This document shows positions 1 to 8,724 of a stretch of 64,000 bases of DNA, in pieces. A model generated the notes under the pieces. That model made no database searches. It was not told the origin of the DNA and was given only the letters and a program-made list of their open reading frames with translations. Made by a program: the position numbers and the translations under genes. Origin of the DNA: Flavobacterium hibernum (GTDB lineage Bacteria; Bacteroidota; Bacteroidia; Flavobacteriales; Flavobacteriaceae); contig NZ_JPRK01000008.1 in NCBI RefSeq assembly GCF_000832125.1, positions 124,001 to 188,000 of the forward strand. The letters run 5' to 3'. How positions within the stretch are numbered: the first letter of the stretch is position 1; the number at the start of each line of letters is the position of its first letter.

Positions 1-280
1 TTTTAACACTCACTATAGAAGATGGACCTACAACAGCTGAAATATCTTCCATTCCAACGTAAGAAAAAAGCAGAACATCACCAGCCTTAGCTTTGATAGA
101 ATAACTTCCGTCAAAATCTGTTTGGGCACTGACTTTTGTCCCTTTAACAATAACATTTACCCCTGGAATAACTCCCGTATCTCCAGAAACAGTTCCTGAG
201 ACAGTTTTCTCTTGAGCATAAGAAAACTGAATGAACAACGCTACTAGTAGCGTAAAAATCCAATGTAATTTTAATTTCAT
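1..280 (-). CDS. SusC/RagA-type TonB-linked outer membrane receptor, N-terminal part
   Basis: Only the first 93 codons are inside the window; the gene runs off the left edge. Reading the minus strand from the ATG at 280 gives a signal peptide of about 22 residues ending FSYAQ, then a carboxypeptidase-regulatory-like beta-sandwich. That domain has the familiar GTVSG, IPGVNVIVKGT, TDFDGSYSI and FSYVGMED blocks. It is the N-terminal extension of SusC/RagA nutrient receptors, which sit in the outer membrane and import large substrates with a SusD lipoprotein partner. The plug and barrel are not visible, so the substrate cannot be guessed. A simpler CarboxypepD_reg TonB receptor cannot be excluded. 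Confidence 0.85.
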   Translation of the reverse strand, partial: MKLKLHWIFTLLVALFIQFSYAQEKTVSGTVSGDTGVIPGVNVIVKGTKVSAQTDFDGSYSIKAKAGDVLLFSYVGMEDISAVVGPSSIVSVK

Positions 281-900
281 TTTAATTTGTTTTGAATTAG
301 CATCCGACAAACATCATAATAATTTCTTAAAATAACAAAGCGATTTTAACACAGAAGCAACTTTTCTTTAATGTAATTTTAACACAAAAGAATAATAAAT
401 AAACATTTAGCTACAAAAAATCATTTTTCATAACAATTAACACAAAATATAGCGTTTTCGTCAAAAAAAATTTTAACAAATAATTAACATAAAGTACAGG
501 ATGGATTTCTAATCTAGATCTAATTTTATTCAAAAAACAGATCGGTTTTCTTACTAAAATAAAATTCAAAAAACACCTTTTTAACACAAATCATCTTCCT
601 CATTCTATTTTTAATTTTTTAAGCAAAATAAGATCGTTAGTTCTTGTAAAATTAATTGCACAAAAAACAAAGTTAAATAGATCAAAAATGCTCCCAATCA
701 AACTTAATTCGCACATAAACACTATAATAAAGCAAAGTAAAAACGCATACAATACTTACAAATAGCACTTAAAGGGACTTGATGCAACGCTAAAAAACTA
801 AAACATTTAAACCTATTAATGAGTTAGTAAAACATATTTTATTTTTGAATAATTGTTTCTCAAAAAAATTCACAATATTTGCCCATTAAAATTCAAAAAG
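281..900. other. Intergenic region between divergent SusC-like gene and rnhB
   Basis: About 600 bases of very AT-rich sequence without a convincing ORF. It must carry the promoter of the leftward receptor gene and that of rnhB. The only clear element I see is the rnhB -7 box near its right end. No hairpin with a T-tract and no RNA gene was recognised. The length and A-rich character are usual for regulatory regions of SusC genes, but no operator could be defined. Confidence 0.5.
840..847 (+). promoter_or_regulatory. Bacteroidetes -7 box for rnhB
   Basis: TATTTTTG matches the Bacteroidetes primary sigma consensus TAnnTTTG. No clear TTG -33 element is present at the right distance. It lies 53 bases before the ATG at 901 and just before the TTG at 853, which argues for the ATG as the start. 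Confidence 0.5.
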
Positions 901-1560
901 ATGCTTCAAAAAAATTATTCGGGCTTTATTCTTGAAACAGGAACCGACGAAGCTGGCCGTGGCTGCTTGGCTGGACCCGTAACGGCAGCTGCTGTAATTT
1001 TACCGGAAGATTTTGAAAATCAGATTTTAAATGACAGTAAGCAATTGTCTGAAAAAACAAGAGTTCATTTAAAACCAATTATTGAAGAACATGCCGTTTG
1101 TTTTGCAGTTACACATCTATTACCTGATGAAATTGACGAAATAAATATATTGAACGCATCAATGAAAGGAATGCAGGAATGTATCTTGAAACTAAAACAT
1201 GTTCCAGAATATATTATTGTAGACGGAAATCGATCTTTAAATGCTAAATTAGGTTTGAAGAATACTTTTGGCAAACAATTTTCGATGGAAGAAATCGAAC
1301 TCTTAAAATCAATTCCTAATCAAAGTATTATAAAAGGTGATGCTAAATTTTTAAGCATAGCCGCAGCTTCTGTTTTAGCAAAAACGTATCGCGACGAGTA
1401 TATGGATCAAATTCATGAAGAATTTCCAATGTACAATTGGAAAAAAAATAAAGGCTATCCAACCAAAGAACATCGTGAAGCTATAAAAAAACATGGCACA
1501 ACAAAATACCATAGAATGAGTTTTAGACTCTTACCGGAACAATTAAAATTAGAATTTTAA
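901..1560 (+). CDS. rnhB: Ribonuclease HII
   Basis: Endonuclease that cuts the RNA strand of RNA-DNA hybrids and single ribonucleotides in DNA; cytoplasmic and involved in genome maintenance. The 219-residue product has the family signature TDEAGRG near residues 15-21. The four expected acidic metal ligands are visible: D16, E17, D108 (IIVDGN) and D147 (KGDAKF), followed by the [14 protein letters not shown] helix. Length is normal for the family. The reading frame extends upstream to a TTG at 853, but the ATG at 901 gives the usual short N-terminus and follows the -7 box at a sensible distance. It converges with lipB over a shared terminator. Identification is secure; only the start is open. 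Confidence 0.95.
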   Translation: MLQKNYSGFILETGTDEAGRGCLAGPVTAAAVILPEDFENQILNDSKQLSEKTRVHLKPIIEEHAVCFAVTHLLPDEIDEINILNASMKGMQECILKLKHVPEYIIVDGNRSLNAKLGLKNTFGKQFSMEEIELLKSIPNQSIIKGDAKFLSIAAASVLAKTYRDEYMDQIHEEFPMYNWKKNKGYPTKEHREAIKKHGTTKYHRMSFRLLPEQLKLEF

Positions 1561-1566
1561 ATAACG

Positions 1567-1598
1567 AAAAAAGCTTCTCAAAATTGAGAAGCTTTTTT
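1567..1598. terminator. Bidirectional terminator between rnhB and lipB
   Basis: A perfect inverted repeat of 15 bases (core AAGCTTCTCAA) with a two-base loop. It has an A-run on the left and a T-run on the right, so it can end transcription from both convergent genes. Confidence 0.85.
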
Positions 1599-1629
1599 TA
1601 TTATACACATGATTAATTATCAAAACTGA

Positions 1630-2328
1630 TTAAACAAATTCAGCTTCAAATAACTGAGTCAAATGTTTTACTATTTTAGCTTTTACTTCGGCTTCATCTA
1701 CTTTTTCTACACCAAGTTCAACGTTTAATGAAGTAACGCCTTTTCCGCGAATTCCACAAGCAATAATATTATCAAAATAACCCAAATCGACATTTACATT
1801 TAAGGCAAATCCATGCATGGTTACCCAGCGTGACGCACGTACACCAAGCGCACAAATTTTACGAGCAAACGGAGTTCCAACATCTAACCAAACTCCGGTT
1901 TCACCTTCACTCCTACCACATTTCAATCCATATTCTTCCAAAGTTAGAATAATAGATTCCTCTAGAAAACGTAAATATTTATGAATATCAGTAAAGAAAT
2001 TTTCTAAATCTAAAATTGGATAACCTACTATTTGACCAGGTCCGTGGTACGTAATATCTCCACCACGATTGATTTTATAAAAAGTTGCACCTTTGGCTTC
2101 TAGTTGCTTATCGTTTAAAAGCAAATTTTCCAAATCTCCACTTTTGCCCAAAGTATAAACGTGCGGATGCTCTACAAACAATAAATAATTTGGCGTTGGT
2201 AAATCAAGTTCTTCTCTTCTGTTTTTGATTTTTAGGTCGACTATGTCCTTAAAAAGTTCTTCTTGATATTCCCAAGTCGATTTATAATCTTTATTACCTA
2301 AATCTTGAAGTTGAATTTTTTTGTTCAT
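1630..2328 (-). CDS. lipB: Octanoyltransferase (lipoyl protein synthesis)
   Basis: Transfers octanoate from acyl carrier protein to lipoyl domains, the first step of endogenous lipoate synthesis; cytoplasmic. The 232-residue protein carries the signature RGGDITYHGPGQIVGYP at about residues 88-104. The catalytic pair is also present: Lys157 in ARKICALGVR and Cys191 in ACGIRGKGVTSLN. The HGFALNVN block follows at about 172. It ends at the shared terminator with rnhB. Its start lies 5 bases after the stop of a small lipoprotein gene, so it is probably transcribed from the lipoprotein promoters upstream. There is no functional link to those lipoproteins that I know of. The family call is secure. 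Confidence 0.95.
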   Translation of the reverse strand: MNKKIQLQDLGNKDYKSTWEYQEELFKDIVDLKIKNRREELDLPTPNYLLFVEHPHVYTLGKSGDLENLLLNDKQLEAKGATFYKINRGGDITYHGPGQIVGYPILDLENFFTDIHKYLRFLEESIILTLEEYGLKCGRSEGETGVWLDVGTPFARKICALGVRASRWVTMHGFALNVNVDLGYFDNIIACGIRGKGVTSLNVELGVEKVDEAEVKAKIVKHLTQLFEAEFV

Positions 2329-2333
2329 TTTTA

Positions 2334-3089
2334 TTATTTTTCAAACTCTACTTCAAAGTTGAGTTTGTCAGGATTCTCCATATAATCCGTGAAAGGGTAT
2401 TGAATTGTAATTGATTTTCGATCTTCACTAAACAAAGCACTCGGATTTGATACTTTCTTGATTCGTTTAGGAAAATGATACTTTATAATGTAATTTGATG
2501 AAGCAAAAATCATTTTAGACATATCTGCCGAAGAATCTTTTGCTTTTGCAGCTAGCTTTTGTTTATCGATAACCGCTTTACGTGTAAATTTCTTTCCATC
2601 ATAAGTATAACTTAGCTCACTATTATTATCTCCTAAACCACCCGAAAAAGGTGCCGAAGGATTACCATTGCTTTCTAATTTCTGAAGTGTGCTTAAAGCT
2701 TGTAACGCATCTTGTAACTCATTTACATTTTTAAAGTCAGTAGAAAGCGTCATTAAGAACACTTTTTTCTCAGCATTCATTTTGGTATTTACCACAAAAT
2801 TTTCAAGCTTTTTTAGCTCTTTCTGAGCCTCCGGAGATAATTTTGCAATACTATCTTTTTTCTCTTCAAATAATTGTTTGAAGGTAAAAGTAGAATCTAC
2901 ATTTTTTTTAAGATCATCACCCATTTGATCTCCAAGTTGATCTCCAGCCATTGCCATTAAAGATGAACCATCCATATCAATAGAGAACTTTCCGGTTCCG
3001 TTATCACTTATATAAATGTTTTCGGTTAAAGTACAACTCGTTAATGTTGCTATTAAAAATAAAAAACTAAGTAATTTATACAATCTCAT
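2334..3089 (-). CDS. Secreted lipoprotein, paralogue A of three
   Basis: A 251-residue protein of unknown function. A lipoprotein signal ends in LTSC (Cys at about residue 19), so it should be lipid-anchored. The mature start has the pattern ENIYISDNGTGKFSIDMD. The next two genes upstream have the same pattern and also share a KQLFEEKKDSIAKLSPE-like helix and a C-terminal YHFPKRIKKVSN, SEDRKSITIQ and FEVEFEK series. The three are therefore tandem paralogues. I do not recognise a named domain. A -7 box about 17 bases upstream suggests its own promoter, and lipB follows after 5 bases. Confidence 0.8.
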   Translation of the reverse strand: MRLYKLLSFLFLIATLTSCTLTENIYISDNGTGKFSIDMDGSSLMAMAGDQLGDQMGDDLKKNVDSTFTFKQLFEEKKDSIAKLSPEAQKELKKLENFVVNTKMNAEKKVFLMTLSTDFKNVNELQDALQALSTLQKLESNGNPSAPFSGGLGDNNSELSYTYDGKKFTRKAVIDKQKLAAKAKDSSADMSKMIFASSNYIIKYHFPKRIKKVSNPSALFSEDRKSITIQYPFTDYMENPDKLNFEVEFEK

Positions 3090-3105
3090 ATGGCTAATTT
3101 TTTAT

Positions 3106-3113
3106 CAAAGATA
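3106..3113 (-). promoter_or_regulatory. -7 box upstream of lipoprotein A and lipB
   Basis: On the minus strand this reads TATCTTTG, an exact TAnnTTTG match, in the 65-base gap before the lipoprotein A start. It would give lipoprotein A and lipB a promoter separate from the upstream paralogues. Confidence 0.55.
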
Positions 3114-3154
3114 CAAACTCTATTTCAAAGAATAGTAGTATTCCTGCTTTGCTA

Positions 3155-3928
3155 TTAATTTTCAAATACTACTTTAAAACCAAGTTTTTCTTCATCATCC
3201 GGAAAATCTTTCATCGGGATTTCAAGAATAAAACTTTTTCTGTCTTTTGAAATTATGGCATTTTTTAATGAAACTGTTTTTATCTTTTTCGGAAATTGAT
3301 ATTCAATCGAGTATTTACATTCCTTTAAAATATCATCCATTTTTTTAGAAAAATCATTATCCGGATTTTTCTCTTTCTCTTTCTTCTTCTTATTTACTTT
3401 AGCATCCTCAGGCAATAAAATCACTTTCTCAAAAACCTTCCCATCATAATTATACGAAAACCTTGTTTTTTTATTTTCTTTTTCAGGAACACTTAAAGAG
3501 CCCAACTGCTTGCCAGGGCCAATTTTAGGCATTGATTCAAGCACCTCCAACGGCGATACTACCTTTTTAAGACTATCAATTGACGAGAAATTATATTCCA
3601 TGTCAAATCTTAATTGTTGTTTAGCCTCGTTTGCTTTTGCACTGACTTTAAAGTTTTCAAGCATTTTTATTTTTTCCCTCTCCAGCTCTGGCAGTTTAGC
3701 AATACTATCTTTTGCTTTTGCAAAAACTTCTTTAAAAGTAAAAACCGTATCAATAACTTTATTCTTTTTTGTCGAATCAGAACTCTTAAAACCCAATTTA
3801 AATATTCCTCCCAAATCAAATCCATAAGAAAAACTTCCCGAACCATTTTCATTCAGTATCAATTTCTCTTTCATTACACAATTAGAAAAAGTAAAAACAA
3901 GCAACAAGCAAACTAAAATTTTCTTCAT
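3155..3928 (-). CDS. Secreted lipoprotein, paralogue B of three
   Basis: A 257-residue lipoprotein with a signal ending FSNC. It repeats the architecture of its neighbours: LILNENGSGSFSYGFDL after the anchor, FTFKEVFAKAKDSIAKLPE in the middle, and QFPKKIKTVSL plus SKDRKSFILEIPM near the end. A lysine-rich stretch (KVNKKKKEKEKNPDND) near residue 185 is specific to this copy and looks like a flexible linker. Function is unknown. The conserved N-terminal segment with Gly/Ser after an Asn or Asp suggests a small beta-rich domain, but this is inference. It starts 24 bases after the stop of paralogue C. Confidence 0.8.
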   Translation of the reverse strand: MKKILVCLLLVFTFSNCVMKEKLILNENGSGSFSYGFDLGGIFKLGFKSSDSTKKNKVIDTVFTFKEVFAKAKDSIAKLPELEREKIKMLENFKVSAKANEAKQQLRFDMEYNFSSIDSLKKVVSPLEVLESMPKIGPGKQLGSLSVPEKENKKTRFSYNYDGKVFEKVILLPEDAKVNKKKKEKEKNPDNDFSKKMDDILKECKYSIEYQFPKKIKTVSLKNAIISKDRKSFILEIPMKDFPDDEEKLGFKVVFEN

Positions 3929-3952
3929 TCTTTTTTATATATTTAAATTTAT

Positions 3953-4669
3953 TTATTCTAAAATCACTTCTAAATTTGTCAATTCTGGATTTTTCCAACA
4001 ATCAGAAAGTTGAAATTCTAATGTCATTGTTTTCTTATCCAAACTTACAATCGCTTTTTCATTTGAAACAGATTTTATTTTTCTTGGAAACTGATATTTT
4101 AAAGTATAGGATTGCGTCAATTTATATTTCGAATACATTTTTTCTCTTTCTTCAACATTTCTTTTATCCAGATCAAATTTTTCCTGATCTGTAATTATCC
4201 CCTTTCTTTTAAAAATTGATCCATCAAAACTGTAATTAATTTTATAGAATTGCTTCACTATCGGATAATTTTCTTTTAAAGAATTTGCCAACCTAAGACT
4301 TTCATAAAGATTAGGAATCTCATCCAACTTCTTGAAATCTAACGAAACTATATTAAAATTTTCTACTTGAATTGGATCTACTTTTATATGCATTTTTACA
4401 TTAGCATGCTCTTGAAAAAGTGCTTGATCGGATTTATTGTATTTTATAAAAGTTCCCTGATACTGTAAGATATAATCCTGAAAAACAAATGTTGTGTCTC
4501 TAAATTTATCCAAACCAAAGCGTTGTTTTCCTAATTGCTGAAAACTATTTTCGTCGCGAAGACTATAAACTTCAATACTGCCACTTCCGTCAGAATTAAG
4601 GCAAATGGTTTCCGTAATTTGACAACTTACAAAGAGAAATAGAATTATTAAAACGGATATATATATCAT
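3953..4669 (-). CDS. Secreted lipoprotein, paralogue C of three
   Basis: I place the start at the ATG at 4669, giving 238 residues with a signal ending FLFVSC. The open frame continues to 5014, but the extra 115 codons read through an interspersed intergenic repeat and would bury the signal peptide. The protein shares the ETICLNSDGSGSIEVYSL block after the anchor, then YQFPRKIKSVSN and SLDKKTMTLEFQL at the end, with paralogues A and B. It is the most diverged copy. It is probably the first gene of a lipoprotein C-B-A-lipB transcript. Function unknown. Confidence 0.75.
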   Translation of the reverse strand: MIYISVLIILFLFVSCQITETICLNSDGSGSIEVYSLRDENSFQQLGKQRFGLDKFRDTTFVFQDYILQYQGTFIKYNKSDQALFQEHANVKMHIKVDPIQVENFNIVSLDFKKLDEIPNLYESLRLANSLKENYPIVKQFYKINYSFDGSIFKRKGIITDQEKFDLDKRNVEEREKMYSKYKLTQSYTLKYQFPRKIKSVSNEKAIVSLDKKTMTLEFQLSDCWKNPELTNLEVILE

Positions 4670-5001
4670 TTTTTTCTGAAAGATTCTGAGGTTCTGAGTG
4701 GCTAAGATACTGAGCTTTTTATTTAATTTCTTATCGAAATTAAATTCCATCGAGTTGTTTGTCATTCTGACGAAGGAGAAAAACAATGTCAAAAATCTAA
4801 CTATACTACAACTAAAAGCTCTTTTGAAAACTAAAATTTCTTGAATAGCCCGATAGAAATAAAATCCTTTTATGCCAGTCCAAAGGCTTCGCGAGGCATC
4901 AAAGATTGAAATGGATAGCAGACCAAAAGGCAATTGAAATACAATAATTTGATGCTTTAAAAAATCTAAAAACAGCATTCTAAAATCTACATTCTTTTCT
5001 T
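4670..5001. repeat. Degenerate interspersed repeat between lipoprotein C and lysS
   Basis: A 330-base gene-free stretch. The left end (4680-4712) holds the word repeat 'ctgaggttctgag...gctaagatactgag'. It is followed by TTTGTCATTCTGACGAAGG, close to the arms of the inverted repeat at 22451-22553. A segment with 'gcttcgcgaggcatcaaagattgaaatggatagc' words follows, which looks like a known type of flavobacterial interspersed repeat. That last assignment rests on memory of such sequences, not a search. Confidence 0.45.
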
Positions 5002-5009
5002 TATCTTTG
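5002..5009 (+). promoter_or_regulatory. -7 box for lysS
   Basis: TATCTTTG, an exact TAnnTTTG match, ends 22 bases before the lysS ATG. No TTG is seen at the usual -33 distance. Confidence 0.6.
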
Positions 5010-5031
5010 CACACTTAAAAAAGAGCACAAA

Positions 5032-6729
5032 ATGGCATTATCAGAACAAGAAATCATCCGAAGAGAAAAACTTCAAAACTTACGCAACTTAGGAATCAAT
5101 CCTTATCCAGCTAATCTTTTTCCTGTAAATCATACTTCGAAGCAGATTAAGGAATCTTTTGAAGAGGGTAAAAAGGTGATTGTTGCCGGGCGTTTGATGA
5201 GTGTTAGAGATCAAGGAAAAGCTTGTTTTGCTGAATTGCAGGATAGTGAAGGACGTATTCAATTGTACGTTAATCGCGATGTTTTATGCGAAGGTGATGA
5301 TAAAACTTTATACAACACCGTATTTAAAAAATTAACCGATTTAGGTGACTTTATTGGTATCGAAGGAGAATTGTTTACTACACAAGTTGGTGCAAAATGT
5401 ATTCGCGTTAGCGGATTTACTTTCTTAAGTAAAACATTACGTCCGCTTCCTTTACCAAAAGTTGATGAAGATGGAAATATTCACGATGCATTTAATGACG
5501 CTGAATTACGTTATAGAATGCGTTATGTAGATTTAACAGTAAACCAACACGTTAAAGAAACCTTCATCAAACGTACCAAGTTATTTACTGCAATGCGTGG
5601 TTATTTTAACGACGCTGGATATCTTGAAGTTGATACTCCGGTTTTACAATCGATTCCTGGTGGTGCTTCGGCAAGACCATTTATCACGCACCATAATTCA
5701 CTTGATATTCCGCTTTACATGCGTATTGCAAATGAGTTATACTTGAAAAGATTAATCGTTGGTGGATTTGAAGGTGTTTACGAGTTCTCTAGAAACTTCC
5801 GTAACGAAGGAATGGACAGAACACATAATCCTGAATTTACCGCAATGGAAATATATGTAGCTTACAAAGACTACAACTGGATGATGGAATTTGCAGAAGG
5901 TTTATTGGAACATTGTGCAATAGCTGTAAATGGCACAAGCGAAGTTACTTTTGGCGAACACCAAATTAATTTTAAAGCGCCTTATGCACGCGTTACAATG
6001 ACAGATTCGATCAAACATTTTACTGGTTTTGACATTTCTGGAAAAACTGAAGAAGAATTGTTTGACGCTGCAAGAGGAATGGGAATTGAAGTTGATAAAA
6101 CAATGGGTAAAGGAAAATTGATTGATGAAATTTTTGGAGCGAAATGCGAAGGAAATTACATTCAACCAACTTTTATTACAGATTACCCTAAAGAAATGTC
6201 TCCTTTATGTAAAGAGCACCGCGATAATCCTGAACTTACGGAGCGTTTTGAATTAATGGTTTGTGGTAAAGAAATAGCAAATGCTTATTCTGAACTAAAT
6301 GACCCAATTGATCAGCGTGAGCGTTTTGAAGACCAAATGCGTTTGGCTGCAAAAGGTGACGACGAAGCTAACGGAATTATTGATGAAGATTTCTTAAGAG
6401 CACTTGAATACGGTATGCCTCCAACTTCTGGAATGGGAATTGGTATGGATCGTTTAATTATGTACTTAACAAACAATGCATCTATTCAAGAAGTTTTATT
6501 GTTCCCGCAAATGCGTCCGGAGAAAAAGCAATTAATTGAATTATCTAACGAAGAGAAAGCAATTATTCACTTCCTTAAAGAAAACGAAAACAAAATGGAT
6601 TTAGCGCAACTAAAAGTTACAGCAAATTTAAGCGGTAAAAAATGGGATGCAGCTATGAAAAATTTATCAAAACATGGTTTGACTAAAGTTGCTGTTGAAG
6701 GTGATTATAAAATGGTTGAATTGGTATGA
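5032..6729 (+). CDS. lysS: Lysine-tRNA ligase, class II
   Basis: Charges tRNA-Lys with lysine in the cytoplasm. The 565-residue product has the N-terminal OB-fold anticodon-binding domain (about residues 45-150, VIVAGRLMSVRDQGKACFAELQD). The class II catalytic core follows. Motif 2 is FRNEGMDRTHNPEFTAMEIY around residue 260, and motif 3 is GMGIGMDRLIMYL near residue 480. It is about 60 residues longer than the usual 500-residue enzyme, because of a C-terminal tail (residues 500-565, EEKAIIHFLKENENKMDL...) that looks like a small winged-helix-like extension. Single gene with its own promoter and terminator. Confidence 0.96.
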   Translation: MALSEQEIIRREKLQNLRNLGINPYPANLFPVNHTSKQIKESFEEGKKVIVAGRLMSVRDQGKACFAELQDSEGRIQLYVNRDVLCEGDDKTLYNTVFKKLTDLGDFIGIEGELFTTQVGAKCIRVSGFTFLSKTLRPLPLPKVDEDGNIHDAFNDAELRYRMRYVDLTVNQHVKETFIKRTKLFTAMRGYFNDAGYLEVDTPVLQSIPGGASARPFITHHNSLDIPLYMRIANELYLKRLIVGGFEGVYEFSRNFRNEGMDRTHNPEFTAMEIYVAYKDYNWMMEFAEGLLEHCAIAVNGTSEVTFGEHQINFKAPYARVTMTDSIKHFTGFDISGKTEEELFDAARGMGIEVDKTMGKGKLIDEIFGAKCEGNYIQPTFITDYPKEMSPLCKEHRDNPELTERFELMVCGKEIANAYSELNDPIDQRERFEDQMRLAAKGDDEANGIIDEDFLRALEYGMPPTSGMGIGMDRLIMYLTNNASIQEVLLFPQMRPEKKQLIELSNEEKAIIHFLKENENKMDLAQLKVTANLSGKKWDAAMKNLSKHGLTKVAVEGDYKMVELV

Positions 6730-6755
6730 TAATTTTTCTATTCTAAATAATATTC

Positions 6756-6788
6756 AAACCCGACAAGTTTTAAAAACCTGTCGGGTTT
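6756..6788. terminator. Terminator of lysS, also facing the next minus-strand gene
   Basis: Arms AAACCCGACA and TGTCGGGTTT with a short AT loop and T-run. An echo of the right arm (aacctgtcgggttt) recurs near 7480-7493, so this is also a repeated word in the genome. Confidence 0.75.
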
Positions 6789-6797
6789 TATTTTTTT

Positions 6798-7400
6798 CTA
6801 AAACGAGTACTTCTCCAACTTCTTCCCATCAATATCCAAAACTTTTGTACTTTCTCTTGAAGCGTCTTCTTTGACAACTTCCTGAACAGATGGATTTGAC
6901 GGATATTTTCCATTTTTCAATTTTAGAAGATGAAATTTTCCTCCACTTACAGCTATTAAATCATAGAATTTTTCAGATACAGAAGTGGTTACATAAATTG
7001 GGAAATCAGTTACCGTAAATTTATTGATTAAGCTCCCGTCGTTATTTAGAATATATCCTGAGCAACCGCCGCTTCCGCAAAAATAAGGATTTGAGAAACC
7101 TACAAAATACTCGTCTTTTTTATCATTATTTAAATCGAAAGCACTATAATAAAAATATCGATCGTCTTTGGTCAAAGCTGGTAAATCTGCTTTTAGCAAA
7201 ACCAAAAGCTGTTTTCTAATTAACTCGACCGCTTTATCATCCTTTACAGGAGCATCACTTACATCTGCACTACCCGTCGCTGTCTTTGTCAACGTATCGT
7301 TTGCAACTGCTTCAACAACATTTTCTTTTTCTGTTTTTACTTTATTCTGACACGAGATCATTCCTAAAATCACAAATGCCACTAAAATTTTTCTTTTCAT
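6798..7400 (-). CDS. Lipoprotein with calcium-loop-like repeat
   Basis: A 200-residue protein with a lipoprotein signal ending GMISC and a Thr/Val/Asp-rich spacer. The folded part starts at about residue 60. The segment YYSAFDLNNDKKDEYFVGFSNPYFCGSGGCSGYIL contains an Asp-rich calcium-loop pattern (DLNNDKKDEY) as in FG-GAP/VCBS-type blades. A CGSGGC cysteine pair follows and probably forms a disulfide. Related single-domain proteins are common in many bacteria, but I cannot name a function. It stands alone between lysS and ldhA. Envelope location follows from the signal. Confidence 0.75.
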   Translation of the reverse strand: MKRKILVAFVILGMISCQNKVKTEKENVVEAVANDTLTKTATGSADVSDAPVKDDKAVELIRKQLLVLLKADLPALTKDDRYFYYSAFDLNNDKKDEYFVGFSNPYFCGSGGCSGYILNNDGSLINKFTVTDFPIYVTTSVSEKFYDLIAVSGGKFHLLKLKNGKYPSNPSVQEVVKEDASRESTKVLDIDGKKLEKYSF

Positions 7401-7507
7401 AATTTCTTTTTTATAAGTTTAAAACACAACGAATATTCACCATCAAAAACTCGATAGTCCTGAAGTCTCGGGATAAAAACCTGTCGGGTTTACTAATCTG
7501 ATTTCAA

Positions 7508-8533
7508 TTAAACCAACAATGCCGCTTTATTTTCAATATCATTTTGAGTCAATAATGATTTTATATTACCAAAAGTAACCAAAGCAATTTGCGTCAACGC
7601 TTCATTCGTAAAAAATGCCTGATGAGCCGTTACCAAAACATTTGGAAAACTCATTAAACGCTGAATTGCGTCGTCCTGAATAATATCATCCGAAAGATCT
7701 CTAAAGAATAGTTTTTCTTCCTGTTCGTAAACATCAATTCCCAAATAACCAATTTTACCTTCTTTCAAACCTTCAATTACTGAAGCAGTTTCGATCAAAG
7801 CACCGCGACTTGTATTGATAATCATAACACTATCTTTCATCAAATCAATTGACTTTTTATTGATCACGTGTTTGGTTTGATCGTTTAATGGGCAATGAAG
7901 CGAAATAATATCACTCGATTTAAAAATTTCTTCTAAAGAAACAAATACAACTCCGTCTTTTTCCATTTCCGGATTTGTAACAATATCATATGCCAAGACC
8001 TTACATCCAAAACCTAAGGCAATTTTTGCAAAAGCTTTTCCAATATTTCCAGTTCCAATAATTCCAATAGTTTTTCCAAATAAATCAAAACCTAACAATC
8101 CGTTTAAAGAGAAATTTTGCTCTCGAACCCTGTTATAAGCTTTATGCGTTTTTCTATTTAAAGTCAAAATCATTGCCATAGCATGTTCAGCCACAGCTTG
8201 CGGAGAATAAGCTGGTACGCGACAAACTTTTATATTATATTTTTTAGCCGCCTCTAAATCAACATTATTAAAACCTGCACAACGTAAGGCAATAATTTTT
8301 ACATTTTTTTCCGACAATTGTTTTATAACTGCTTCGTTTACAATATCGTTCACAAAAACACAAACTATTGCTGCGTTTTCAATTAAAATCACAGTTTGAG
8401 GATTTAATTGTGTTTCGAAAAAGTCTAATTCAAAACCAAAATCTTCATTGTACTTATTAAAGAAAATCTTGTCGTAAGGCTGTGTTGAAAAAAAGGCTAT
8501 TTTATTATTACTGGATGTGGTATTTAAACTCAT
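7508..8533 (-). CDS. ldhA: D-lactate dehydrogenase, NAD-dependent (LdhA type)
   Basis: Reduces pyruvate to D-lactate with NADH during fermentation; cytoplasmic. The 341-residue protein aligns by eye along its length with E. coli LdhA: FFSTQPYDKIFFNKYNEDFGFELDFFE, ALRCAGFNNVDLEAAKKY and VPAYSPQAVAEHAMAMILTLNRK. The Rossmann motif GTGNIG is at 160-165. The catalytic triad of D-hydroxyacid dehydrogenases is present: Arg243 (NTSRGAL), Glu272 (DVYEQE) and His304 (TAHQAF). About 10 extra residues precede the usual N-terminus. Monocistronic by position. Confidence 0.93.
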   Translation of the reverse strand: MSLNTTSSNNKIAFFSTQPYDKIFFNKYNEDFGFELDFFETQLNPQTVILIENAAIVCVFVNDIVNEAVIKQLSEKNVKIIALRCAGFNNVDLEAAKKYNIKVCRVPAYSPQAVAEHAMAMILTLNRKTHKAYNRVREQNFSLNGLLGFDLFGKTIGIIGTGNIGKAFAKIALGFGCKVLAYDIVTNPEMEKDGVVFVSLEEIFKSSDIISLHCPLNDQTKHVINKKSIDLMKDSVMIINTSRGALIETASVIEGLKEGKIGYLGIDVYEQEEKLFFRDLSDDIIQDDAIQRLMSFPNVLVTAHQAFFTNEALTQIALVTFGNIKSLLTQNDIENKAALLV

Positions 8534-8724
8534 AGTAGTTTGTTCTAGATTCTTAGCTTGTTTGTACCCTAAAAATAAACAATTAATTCTACAATTTAAA
8601 CCAAAAAGAGTCGTTTTAATCTTCTACGGTTCAATATGTTAAATAAAATACAATTCTGATGATCCAATTAAACCTATTTAATTTGATAAAGTCTAATTGG
8701 TATAACAATTAAAAAACTTACATC

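Noticed and set aside
3510..3916. Two plus-strand frames over lipoprotein B
   Set aside because: Shadows of the minus-strand gene with no signal, motif or promoter of their own.
4670..5014. N-terminal extension of lipoprotein C by 115 codons
   Set aside because: It reads through a degenerate interspersed repeat and would place the lipoprotein signal internally; the ATG at 4669 gives a normal lipobox.
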